Assembly: GCF_018861005.1 (NCBI RefSeq)
Contig: NZ_JAHKQL010000023.1
Span: 31,999-95,998 of the forward strand
Reading direction: 5' to 3'
Source of the DNA: Polaribacter vadi
Lineage (GTDB): Bacteria; Bacteroidota; Bacteroidia; Flavobacteriales; Flavobacteriaceae
DNA length: 64,000 bases
Positions within the stretch are counted from its first letter, which is position 1. The number at the start of each line of letters is the position of its first letter. The position numbers and the translations under genes are program-made. The notes below the pieces were generated by a model that saw only the letters and a list, made by a program, of their open reading frames with translations, was not told the DNA's origin and ran no database searches. Positions 41,926-50,371 of the stretch are shown here, piece after piece.

Positions 41926-41963
41926 AAAATTGATAAATTCGCTTTTTAATTTATCATTTTTTT
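41926..41963 (+). terminator. Rho-independent terminator abutting the next start codon
   Basis: TGATAAATT (41931-41939) pairs with AATTTATCA (41948-41956), preceded by an A-run and followed by eight T. The ATG of the next gene is at 41965, two bases past the T-run. Confidence 0.8.
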
Positions 41964-41964
41964 T

Positions 41965-43242
41965 ATGAAGAAATTTTTAAAGATTATAATTGCTGTAATC
42001 CTTCTAATTATTGGTTTTGGTTTTATCTACTATTTTGTAAACAACGAAGAATTACCAGAAGGTAAAAAAGGAAAAGAGGCTGATGCTTTAGCCATAAAAA
42101 TGTACAATGCTATAAATCATGAAGCTTTTGAAAATACCGAAATTTTAAAATGGAGTTTTAGAAACGAACATTTTTACACTTGGCATAGACAAGAAAATAT
42201 AGTTCATGTTTCTTGGGCAGAAAAAAAAGTAACTTTAAACACAAAACAACCCGAAAAATCTGTTCTTTATATTGATGGAAAAATCACCAAAAACAAAGAA
42301 TTGATAAAAAAAGCACAAGACTTTTTTAATAACGATTCTTTTTGGTTGATTGCACCTTACAAAATTTTTGATAATGGAACAGAAAGAAGTATTGTAAAAC
42401 ACGAAGGTAAAGATGCATTAATGGTAACGTATACTTCTGGTGGTTCTACTCCTGGAGATTCTTATCTTTGGCTTTTAGACGATAACTACTACCCTACTTC
42501 TTTTAAAATGTGGACCTCTGTAATACCAATTGGTGGTGTTTCTGGTACTTGGTCTAATTGGAAAAAAACAGAAGCTGGTATAAAACTACCAACAAAACAT
42601 ACATTATCACTTTTTGGTTTAGAAATAAACATGGGTAATGTAAAAGCTTATAATGAAAAAGCAAACCAACTTGCTGATAAAATATTAAAAGCCATTAAAC
42701 ATAAAGCCTATAAAGAAACTAATTTTTTAGAATGGAGTTTTGCTGGTAAAAGAAGTTTTAATTGGGACAAAAAAAATCATATTGTTGATGTTTCTTGGGA
42801 TGATTTTAAAGTTAAACTACACCCAGAAAATTTAGAAAAAAGTACTGTATTCTTTAAAAATGAAAAACAAGAGGATACAGACGAAAAAGTTGTAAAAAGA
42901 GCTTGGGACATTTTTAATAACGATTCTTTTTGGTTAGTTGCACCTCATAAATTATATGATAATGGTGTTATAAGAAACATAGAAAATATAGAAAACGAAA
43001 CAGCTTTAAGAATAACTTATACTTCTGGTGGTACAACTCCTGGAGATGCTTACGTTTGGATTTTAGATGAAAATTATGTGCCAAAAAGTTATAAAATGTA
43101 TTTAAAAAACAGAGGTAAACAAGGTACTCTTGTAACTTGGGATGATTGGATTACAACAGAAAGTGGTACCTTATTACCAACAAATCATACTTTTTTAAAC
43201 GGAGGAAGATTAAGTATGGGAGAAGTAAAAGCATATAACTAA
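41965..43242 (+). CDS. Membrane-anchored protein with two tandem ~194-residue repeats
   Basis: 425 residues. One N-terminal membrane helix (residues ~5-24) is followed by two homologous halves, 37-230 and 232-425. Each starts ADxLAxKxxxAIxHxAxxxTxxLxWSF, contains FNNDSFWL(I/V)AP(Y/H)K(I/L)(F/Y)DNG and TYTSGG(S/T)TPGD(S/A)Y(L/V)W(L/I)LD(D/E)NY, and ends MGxVKAYN. The TPGDxY...KM and W...LPT steps resemble the DUF6503 pattern SPDDNY...ME and W...LPS, suggesting a LolA-like fold. Function unknown; periplasmic face expected. Its stop overlaps the next start (TAATG). Confidence 0.82.
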   Translation: MKKFLKIIIAVILLIIGFGFIYYFVNNEELPEGKKGKEADALAIKMYNAINHEAFENTEILKWSFRNEHFYTWHRQENIVHVSWAEKKVTLNTKQPEKSVLYIDGKITKNKELIKKAQDFFNNDSFWLIAPYKIFDNGTERSIVKHEGKDALMVTYTSGGSTPGDSYLWLLDDNYYPTSFKMWTSVIPIGGVSGTWSNWKKTEAGIKLPTKHTLSLFGLEINMGNVKAYNEKANQLADKILKAIKHKAYKETNFLEWSFAGKRSFNWDKKNHIVDVSWDDFKVKLHPENLEKSTVFFKNEKQEDTDEKVVKRAWDIFNNDSFWLVAPHKLYDNGVIRNIENIENETALRITYTSGGTTPGDAYVWILDENYVPKSYKMYLKNRGKQGTLVTWDDWITTESGTLLPTNHTFLNGGRLSMGEVKAYN

Positions 43243-44324
43243 TGACAGCCAAAACAATAGCAAACGGAATTTTAAGAGCCTTAGGAATTCTACTCGGAAT
43301 TTTTATTCTAGTGTATTTCTTATACGCAATACAGTCTGTAATTATCTATTTAATTATTGCTGCAATTTTATCTTTAATTGCAAGACCAATCATTCGTTTT
43401 TTAAAACGTAAATTAAAATTTCCGAACACATTAGCTGTTGTATCTACCATGTTTTTAATGCTTGGCTTACTTACAGGTTTAATTTTAATGTTTATACCTT
43501 TAATACTAGAACAAGGCAGAAGTTTATCTCTTTTAGAAGTAGACAAATTAGAAAATAATTTACAGAGAATTTTTAATCAAATAACTACTTATTTTTCATC
43601 TAAAGGAATAGATGTATTAAGCGAATTAAAAAACGTAGATTTTTTATCTCAATTTCAAGAAATACCCAATTTTCTAAATTCAGTTTTAGGGGCTTTAGGC
43701 TCTTTAAGTGTTGGTTTATTTTCAGTATTATTTATCTCTTTCTTTTTTATGAAAGACAGCCAATTACTAAAAAAAGGAATTATGACTTTAATACCAAATG
43801 GTACTGAAGGCAGGTTTTCTAAATCATTAGAAACCATTAATAATCTATTATCTAGATATTTTATTGGTTTAATAGTTCAGATAACTATTTTGTTTGTTTT
43901 TTACACCATTATTCTTTTAATTTTTGGAATCCATAATGCTATTGTTATTGCTTTTTTATGTGCACTTTTAAATTTAATACCTTATGTAGGGCCATTAATA
44001 GGTGCTGTTTTAATGTGTATTCTATCTATGACAAGTAATATTGAATTAGATTTTCAAACAGAAATTTTGCCAACAACAAGTTATATTATGGTTGGTTATT
44101 TAATAGCACAATTAATAGATAATTTTGCAAGTCAGCCAATAATTTTTTCAAAAACCACCAAGTCTCATCCTTTAGAAATTTTCTTAATTATTATAATTGG
44201 TGGTTTACTTTTAGGTGTTATTGGTATGATAACTGCTGTACCACTTTACACAGCATTAAAAGTAATTTTAAAAGAGTTTTTATCAGAAAACAAAATTGTA
44301 AAATCCATTACAAAAGACTTATAA
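43242..44324 (+). CDS. AI-2E family transporter (PerM/UPF0118)
   Basis: 360 residues with about eight helices. It has the family's closing motifs GIHNAIVIAFLCALLNLIPYVGPLIGAVL, PIIFSKTTKSHPLEIFLIIIIGGLLLGVIGMITAVPLYTALKVILKEF. Members export various small molecules, and the autoinducer-2 name is not proof of that substrate. It is coupled to the duplicated protein upstream by TAATG. Confidence 0.9.
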   Translation: MTAKTIANGILRALGILLGIFILVYFLYAIQSVIIYLIIAAILSLIARPIIRFLKRKLKFPNTLAVVSTMFLMLGLLTGLILMFIPLILEQGRSLSLLEVDKLENNLQRIFNQITTYFSSKGIDVLSELKNVDFLSQFQEIPNFLNSVLGALGSLSVGLFSVLFISFFFMKDSQLLKKGIMTLIPNGTEGRFSKSLETINNLLSRYFIGLIVQITILFVFYTIILLIFGIHNAIVIAFLCALLNLIPYVGPLIGAVLMCILSMTSNIELDFQTEILPTTSYIMVGYLIAQLIDNFASQPIIFSKTTKSHPLEIFLIIIIGGLLLGVIGMITAVPLYTALKVILKEFLSENKIVKSITKDL

Positions 44325-44331
44325 TTAAAAT

Positions 44332-45528
44332 TTGAATCCGAAAATCTTACATAAAGATGTTCAGCAATTTATACAAGAACATTTAAAAACAGACATTACA
44401 AAACTGATTTTAAAAGGAAGTCCTTTTAATGGAATTACTGTTCAAGAATTAGCAAATCAAGTCGTCGCTAAACAAAAATCAGAAAGTAAATTACCAACTT
44501 GGTTTCAAACAGAAAACATTTATTATCCACCAAAAATTAGTATTGAGCAAACTTCGTCAGAAATAACTGCAGATTATAAATCTAATTTAATTTCTGGTGA
44601 TAATATTATTGATATTACAGGTGGCTTTGGTATTGATTGTTATTACTTTTCTAAACAATTTAAGGCAGTAACCCATTGTGAAATAAATGAAGAGTTATCA
44701 ACAATTGTAAAGCACAATTATCAACAATTAAAATCAGATAATATTACTTGTATTTCTGCAAATGGAATTGATTATTTAAAAAATACTACTAAAAATTTCG
44801 ACTGTATTTACATAGATCCATCCAGAAGAAATGATGTAAAAGGTAAAGTTTTTTTATTTAAAGATTGTTTGCCTTATGTACCACCACAAATCGATTTCTT
44901 TTTCACAAAATCTAATTATATTTTAATTAAAGTTTCTCCTATTTTAGATATTACAAATACAATTAAAGATTTAAAAAATGTAAAAGAAGTTCATATTGTT
45001 GCCATAAATAATGAGGTTAAAGAATTACTTTTTATCTTAGAAAAAGATTATGTAAAAGAAATTAAAATTAAAACGATTAACTTTCAAAAAAAGAACAAGC
45101 AAGAGTTTGAGTTTAATTTTAATGACAAAGTAGCATCTACATATTCAGAACCTCTTACCTTTTTATATGAACCAAATTCAGCAATTTTAAAATCTGGCGG
45201 ATTTCACCAAATATCAAACCAATTAGAAGTTTTTAAATTACATCAACACTCGCACTTATATACATCAAAAGAATTCATAAATTTTCCTGGAAGAACTTTT
45301 AAAATTGAACATATTATTTCTTATGATAAAAAGAAATTAAGGAAAATTTTACCCGATAATAAAGCAAACATTACCACTCGAAATTTCCCGAAAACAGTAG
45401 CACAAATTAGAAAAGAAACAAAAATAAAAGATGGTGGAAATGTTTTTATTTTTTTTACTACCACTATAAATGGCAATATTAAATTAGTTATCTGTAAAAA
45501 AGCGAACAATAACTTATCATATTTATAA
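44332..45528 (+). CDS. Class I SAM-dependent methyltransferase with THUMP-like domain
   Basis: 398 residues from a TTG start (44332), the only suitable codon before the conserved MNPKILHKDVQQFIQEHL. The Rossmann SAM site is IIDITGGFGIDCYYFSKQF, with YIDPSRRNDVKGKVF as the motif IV-like catalytic segment. The C-terminal THUMP-like module (GRTFKIEHIISYDKKKLRKILPDNKANITTRNFPKTVAQIRKETKIKDGG) is RNA-binding in relatives. Probably an rRNA or tRNA methylase; the target is not known. Confidence 0.88.
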   Translation: MNPKILHKDVQQFIQEHLKTDITKLILKGSPFNGITVQELANQVVAKQKSESKLPTWFQTENIYYPPKISIEQTSSEITADYKSNLISGDNIIDITGGFGIDCYYFSKQFKAVTHCEINEELSTIVKHNYQQLKSDNITCISANGIDYLKNTTKNFDCIYIDPSRRNDVKGKVFLFKDCLPYVPPQIDFFFTKSNYILIKVSPILDITNTIKDLKNVKEVHIVAINNEVKELLFILEKDYVKEIKIKTINFQKKNKQEFEFNFNDKVASTYSEPLTFLYEPNSAILKSGGFHQISNQLEVFKLHQHSHLYTSKEFINFPGRTFKIEHIISYDKKKLRKILPDNKANITTRNFPKTVAQIRKETKIKDGGNVFIFFTTTINGNIKLVICKKANNNLSYL

Positions 45529-45547
45529 TATTTCACAACTTTTATTC

Positions 45548-45577
45548 TTTGAAATGGAAAATATTTTTTTATATTTG
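45548..45577 (+). promoter_or_regulatory. Full Bacteroidota promoter TTTG-N18-TATATTTG
   Basis: TTTG at 45548-45551 and TATATTTG at 45570-45577 are 18 bp apart. This is the only place in the window where I find both the -33 and -7 elements at near-consensus spacing. Predicted transcription start about 45581-45585. Confidence 0.7.
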
Positions 45578-45579
45578 CA

Positions 45580-45655
45580 ACACTTTATGTGTTTTATTTT
45601 TAGGGGTATAAGACACTAAAGCCCAAGTCTCGATTTCTATATCGAGACTTTTTTT
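45580..45655 (+). ncRNA. Candidate leader RNA or small RNA ahead of fdhD
   Basis: The predicted ~75-nt transcript contains a 5' hairpin ACAC-TTTAT-GTGT (45580-45592), a middle segment where TTTAG (45599-45603) can pair with CTAAA (45616-45620) while loop GGG (45604-45606) can pair with CCC (45622-45624), giving an H-type pseudoknot, and a 10-bp terminator hairpin AAGTCTCGAT/ATCGAGACTT (45625-45650) followed by T5 or more. fdhD starts 53 bp after it. Either a small RNA, or a termination-controlled leader for fdhD and the molybdoenzyme. A 10-codon frame (45587-45619, MCFIFRGIRH) overlaps it. Confidence 0.5.
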
Positions 45656-45708
45656 ATTACTAATAGTTTTTCATTAAGTTTGTATAGAAGGAATAACTTT
45701 CTACAGAT

Positions 45709-46515
45709 ATGCAAACAGCTAATTATCAGGGTTTAAAAATAACAACTAATCATCATTTAAAAATTGATGACTACTTAGTTGTAGAAGCTCCATTACAAAT
45801 AAATATTAATAACGAGCCTTATACTGTTGTTATGCGAACTCCTAATGATGATTTTGAGCTAATTAGAGGCTTATTATATGCTGAAGATATTTACAAAAAA
45901 AAGGAACCTTTAGAGTTTAAAATTGAAGAAGAATCTTCTACAATACCTACAATCATAAATGTAAATATTCAGAAAGAATTCTTAGGTAAAGGATATTTAA
46001 ATAAACGAACATTATTGTCTGTTTCTTCTTGTGGAATTTGTGGTAAAAAAGAATTAAAAGATATAAATATTACTGGAGAGCCATTAACTAAAAGTGTCTT
46101 TATTTCTTCGGATGAATTGCATAAAATGTATGCTAATATGAATAATTTTCAAGAGATTTTTAAAAAATCTGGAGGCAGTCATGCATCAGCAATTTTTAAT
46201 AAAAATCAAGAAATTTTATCGGTAAAAGAAGATATTGGTAGGCATAATACAGTAGATAAAACTGTGGGTGATTTATTAGAAAAACAAACTTTAAAAAACG
46301 CACATTATTTATTAGTAAGTGGTAGAGTTTCTTACGAAATTGTAACCAAAGCCTTTATTGCAAAAATACCAATTATTGTGGCTGTTTCTGCTTGTTCTTC
46401 TTTGGCTGTAGATTTTGCAAAAGAATTCGGAATTTGCTTAATTGGTTTTACCAGAAACCAAAAAATGACTATTTACGCTAACCCAAACTATATTAATAAA
46501 CTAGAGAATGTCTAA
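45709..46515 (+). CDS. fdhD: Formate dehydrogenase accessory sulfurtransferase FdhD
   Basis: 268 residues. The redox-active CGIC motif is at Cys108-Cys111 (SVSSCGICGKKEL), followed by KSGGSHASAIFN and VKEDIGRHNTVDKTVGDLL, all FdhD hallmarks. FdhD passes sulfur to the molybdenum or tungsten of formate-dehydrogenase-like enzymes. It overlaps the molybdoenzyme gene by 8 bp, so the pair is made together. Upstream lies the leader-RNA candidate. Confidence 0.95.
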   Translation: MQTANYQGLKITTNHHLKIDDYLVVEAPLQININNEPYTVVMRTPNDDFELIRGLLYAEDIYKKKEPLEFKIEEESSTIPTIINVNIQKEFLGKGYLNKRTLLSVSSCGICGKKELKDINITGEPLTKSVFISSDELHKMYANMNNFQEIFKKSGGSHASAIFNKNQEILSVKEDIGRHNTVDKTVGDLLEKQTLKNAHYLLVSGRVSYEIVTKAFIAKIPIIVAVSACSSLAVDFAKEFGICLIGFTRNQKMTIYANPNYINKLENV

Positions 46516-48799
46516 AAAAACAAACGCACAACCACCAGAAAAATTAACAGGGATTGAGTTAATAGACGTTCCTAAATCTGCTGTTGGTGCAAAAGCAATA
46601 GCCTCTGCACTAGGTCATATTAAAAATGAAGTTGGTGTTTTAAAAGGTATTAGTTTATTAAAAAATTTAAATCAGAAATATGGTTTTGATTGCCCAGGTT
46701 GTGCTTGGCCAGATCCAGATGAAAAACGTGCTTTTTTAGCAGAATATTGTGAAAATGGCGCAAAAGCTGTTGCAGAAGAAGCTACTAAAAATAAAGTTTC
46801 TCCATTATTTTTCTCTACCTTTTCTGTAAGTAATTTAGCTCAATTATCGGATTATGAAATTGGTAAAAAAGGACGAATTACACATCCTGTATATTTACCT
46901 GAAGGATCAGATTATTATAAAGAAATTTCTTGGCAAGATGCTTTTAAATTAATTGCTGATGAGTTAAATATCTTAGACTCTCCTGATGAGGCCATTTTTT
47001 ACACTTCTGGTAGAACCAGTAATGAAGCTGCTTACTTGTATCAATTATTTGTGCGTCAGTTTGGTACAAACAATTTACCAGATTGTTCTAATATGTGTCA
47101 TGAATCTAGTGGAGCTGCACTTACAGAAACATTAGGTATTGGTAAAGGTTCTGTTACTTTAGACGATTTTAATCATACAGATTTAATTATTGTAATTGGT
47201 CAAAACCCAGGTACAAATCATCCAAGAATGTTAACTGCCTTAAGTGAAGCTAAGAAAAAAGGGAGTAAAATAATTACTATTAACCCTTTACCAGAGGTTG
47301 GTTTAATAAATTTTAAAGAGCCACAAAACCCTTTAAAATGGGCTGGTTCTGGTCAAGATTTAACAGATTTATTTTTACAAGTAAAAATAAATGGAGATGT
47401 TGCTTTATTAAAAATAATTTTAAAGTTGATGTTAGAACAAGAAGAAAACGTTCCTTATTCTGTTTTTGATTATCAATTTATAAAAGACAAAACTTACGGA
47501 ATTGAAGATTTATTAGATGATTTAGAAACCTATTCTATAGATTATTTATTGCCACAAACTGGTTTAACTTTAGATGAAATCAAGAAAGCTGCTGACTTAA
47601 TTATCAACAATAAAAAAATGATAATTTGCTGGGCAATGGGTGTAACTCAGCATAAAAATGCTGTTGATAACATTAGAGAAATTGTAAACATTTTATTACT
47701 TAAAGGTAGTATTGGTAAAAAAGGTGCAGGTACTTGCCCAGTTCGTGGTCACTCTAATGTTCAAGGAGATAGAACTATGGGGGTTTGGGAAAAAATGCCA
47801 GATTCTTTTTTAGATAGTTTAGAAGAAGAATTCAAATTTAAAGCACCAAGAAAACATGGTTATGATGTTGTAGAGGCTATAGAAGCTATGCACAAAAAGA
47901 AAGCTAAAGTATTTTTTGGTATGGGTGGTAATTTTATATCAGCAACACCAGATACCGAATTCACTGCAGAAGCTTTACGTAATTGTAATTTAACAGTTCA
48001 TGTTTCTACCAAACTAAATAGAAGTCATTTAGTTCATGGTAAAAAAGCATTAATTTTACCTTGTTTAGGTCGTTCTGAAAAAGACATTCAGAGTTCTGGA
48101 GAGCAATTTGTATCCGTAGAAAATTCTATGGGAGTTGTTCATAAATCTAAAGGCCATTTAAAACCTTGTTCTGAAGATTTATTAAGTGAAGCTGCTATAG
48201 TTGCTGGTTTAGCTAATGTAACTTTTAAAAAATCAACAATAAATTGGATTAATTTAGTATCTAATTACGATTTTATTCGCGATAAAATAGAAGCTACAAT
48301 TCCTGGTTTTAAAGACTTTAATAAAAAAGTTAGAGTTGATGGTGGTTTTTATTTACCAAACAATGCAAGAGAAAATAATTTTAAACCAACACATACAGGT
48401 AAAGCTAATTTTAGTATAAACTCACCTTCAGATATTGTATTAAAAGACAATCAATTTATGATGATGACAATTAGAACTCACGATCAATATAATACTACTA
48501 TTTATGGTTTAAATGATAGATATAGAGGTGTTTTAAATGAACGTAGAGTTATATTTATGAATCCTGATAACATGAAATCTTTAGGTTTAGAAAAACTCGA
48601 TTTAGTAGATTTAACAAGCTATTTTAATGATGAGGAAAGAGAAGCTAAAGGCTTTTTAGCAATACCTTATAATATTCCTAAACAATGCACAGCAACTTAT
48701 TTTCCTGAAGCAAATGTATTAGTACCTATAAAAAGTACTGCTAATATTAGCAATACACCAACATCAAAAACAGTAATTATTTCTATAAAAAAAAGATAA
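46508..48799 (+). CDS. FdhF/YdeP family molybdopterin-dependent oxidoreductase
   Basis: 763 residues. CPGC at 62-65 (CPGCAWPDPDEKRAF) is the YdeP-type N-terminal cysteine pair, not a canonical 4Fe-4S box. Molybdopterin-binding signatures follow: YTSGRTSNEAAYLYQLFVRQFGTNNLPDCSNMCHESSG (active-site Cys in SNMCHE is likely the metal ligand), VIGQNPGTNHPRML, and GHSNVQGDRTMGV. The C-terminal molybdopterin-dinucleotide domain includes TIRTHDQYNTTIYGLNDRYRG. YdeP-type enzymes are linked to acid tolerance in E. coli; the reaction is not known. It depends on FdhD upstream. Confidence 0.92.
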   Translation: MSKKTNAQPPEKLTGIELIDVPKSAVGAKAIASALGHIKNEVGVLKGISLLKNLNQKYGFDCPGCAWPDPDEKRAFLAEYCENGAKAVAEEATKNKVSPLFFSTFSVSNLAQLSDYEIGKKGRITHPVYLPEGSDYYKEISWQDAFKLIADELNILDSPDEAIFYTSGRTSNEAAYLYQLFVRQFGTNNLPDCSNMCHESSGAALTETLGIGKGSVTLDDFNHTDLIIVIGQNPGTNHPRMLTALSEAKKKGSKIITINPLPEVGLINFKEPQNPLKWAGSGQDLTDLFLQVKINGDVALLKIILKLMLEQEENVPYSVFDYQFIKDKTYGIEDLLDDLETYSIDYLLPQTGLTLDEIKKAADLIINNKKMIICWAMGVTQHKNAVDNIREIVNILLLKGSIGKKGAGTCPVRGHSNVQGDRTMGVWEKMPDSFLDSLEEEFKFKAPRKHGYDVVEAIEAMHKKKAKVFFGMGGNFISATPDTEFTAEALRNCNLTVHVSTKLNRSHLVHGKKALILPCLGRSEKDIQSSGEQFVSVENSMGVVHKSKGHLKPCSEDLLSEAAIVAGLANVTFKKSTINWINLVSNYDFIRDKIEATIPGFKDFNKKVRVDGGFYLPNNARENNFKPTHTGKANFSINSPSDIVLKDNQFMMMTIRTHDQYNTTIYGLNDRYRGVLNERRVIFMNPDNMKSLGLEKLDLVDLTSYFNDEEREAKGFLAIPYNIPKQCTATYFPEANVLVPIKSTANISNTPTSKTVIISIKKR

Positions 48800-48808
48800 T
48801 TTCAAATT

Positions 48809-50335
48809 ATGAAAAAACTTTTAATTTTATTTGTAATCTCATTTTCTAGTCAATTTATATCATCTCAAACAGATAATGTTCCTAATAAAAAAACTCAAAA
48901 CGCATTTGCAAAACTAGATTTTCTATCTATAAATATGCCTGAAACTTCTATACCTAATGAAGCAAATATGGGGTTTACTGGTATTCATTACAACTTAATG
49001 TTGAATGATTGGGCTTATGCAGGTACTGGTATTTATGGAGCAGTTTCAGGAGAAAGAGGTGGCTTTTTTACTTTAGGCGTAAATGCAGGAATTAAAAAAT
49101 ATTTTGGCGATGATTTTTATTTAGATACTGGTTTTCATTTTGGTGGTGGAGGTGGTGCTGCAGCTCCAGATGGTGGAGGCGCTTTTATTTTACCTCATTT
49201 TAATTTGGGTTACGATTTTAAAAGTTTCTCATTAAATTCAGGTTGGTCTTATGTTAACTTTTTTGATGATGGTCTAATTAAAGGACATCAATTTAATGTT
49301 GGTTTAGAATTTCCTTTAAACTTTGTATATGCTGATTATAATTTATCTGAAAACGAAGTTGATTTTACAGATTTAGCAAAGTCAGATTGGAACATCAATT
49401 CTAAAAAAACTTCTATGATGTTGCACCTAAACACACTAAAAATAAAAGGTGATACTCAAGGTATTAATAATGGAAAAACTATAAAATTAGCAGGTTTCGA
49501 GTTCGATTCTTATATCACCGAAAACTGGTTTGCATTTTTAAAAGTAGATGGTGCTTTCGATGGAATTAAAGCTGGTTTTATGGATGTATTTTTAGGTGGT
49601 GGTTATCACTTTAACATCAACAACAACAGTACAAATATTTTAGCTAAATTTGGAGTTGGTGCAGCTGGTGGTGGTGGAATAGACACACAAGGTGGTTTTT
49701 TACTTTATCCAGATTTGTCTATTGAACAAAGAATTTATAATTATTTATTTATAGCACTAAACAAAGGTTTTGTGCTATCTCCTAACTCACATTTTAATAC
49801 TTCTTCTTTAGGTGTTGGAATAAAATATTATATTGATAGAAATGGAATTATAGCAGACAAATCTTTTTCTTCTGGAAAATTTAAAGGTTTTGAAGTAATT
49901 GTAAAACAGGATCTTTATTTAGATGCTGAAAGAGATGATCAACCTACAGAGGATTTACATCAAATCTCACTTCAAATAAACTTAGATTTAAACAAAAATG
50001 TTTATGTTGCTGGGCAAACTGCATTTGCTAATTTTGGTAATGCTGGTGCTTATGCAGAAGGAATTGTTGGTTTAGGTGCAAAAACAAATCCTATTGCAAA
50101 CGATAAAATCACCATTTTCGGACAAGTTTTAACGGGTGCTGCTGGTGGTGGAGATATTAGTACTGGTGAGGGCTTAATTTTAAAACCAAGTGCTGGTTTA
50201 AGCTATAAACTAAACAATACTTTAAGTCTTAGAGCTGCTGGTGGTTATGTAAAAGCTAAAGGAGGTCAATTAAGTAGTACTTTCTTTAACTTCGGATTAA
50301 AATATCACTTGTCATTTTTAAAAATGAACGAATAA
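48809..50335 (+). CDS. Predicted outer-membrane beta-barrel protein with three Gly-rich motifs
   Basis: 508 residues with a signal peptide (cleavage near ISSQ, residue ~20) and strongly alternating beta-strand pattern. A glycine-rich motif occurs three times: 109-130 (GGGGGAAAPDGGGAFILP), 281-301 (GAAGGGGIDTQGGFLLYP) and 441-460 (GAAGGGDISTGEGLILKP), each followed by an aromatic-ended strand. The spacing of about 170 and 160 residues suggests a triplicated barrel unit. It starts 9 bp after the YdeP gene and is in the same operon. I do not recognise the family. Confidence 0.75.
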   Translation: MKKLLILFVISFSSQFISSQTDNVPNKKTQNAFAKLDFLSINMPETSIPNEANMGFTGIHYNLMLNDWAYAGTGIYGAVSGERGGFFTLGVNAGIKKYFGDDFYLDTGFHFGGGGGAAAPDGGGAFILPHFNLGYDFKSFSLNSGWSYVNFFDDGLIKGHQFNVGLEFPLNFVYADYNLSENEVDFTDLAKSDWNINSKKTSMMLHLNTLKIKGDTQGINNGKTIKLAGFEFDSYITENWFAFLKVDGAFDGIKAGFMDVFLGGGYHFNINNNSTNILAKFGVGAAGGGGIDTQGGFLLYPDLSIEQRIYNYLFIALNKGFVLSPNSHFNTSSLGVGIKYYIDRNGIIADKSFSSGKFKGFEVIVKQDLYLDAERDDQPTEDLHQISLQINLDLNKNVYVAGQTAFANFGNAGAYAEGIVGLGAKTNPIANDKITIFGQVLTGAAGGGDISTGEGLILKPSAGLSYKLNNTLSLRAAGGYVKAKGGQLSSTFFNFGLKYHLSFLKMNE

Positions 50336-50371
50336 AAGCTTATTTTTAAGGAATAATCACATCCCCAAAAA

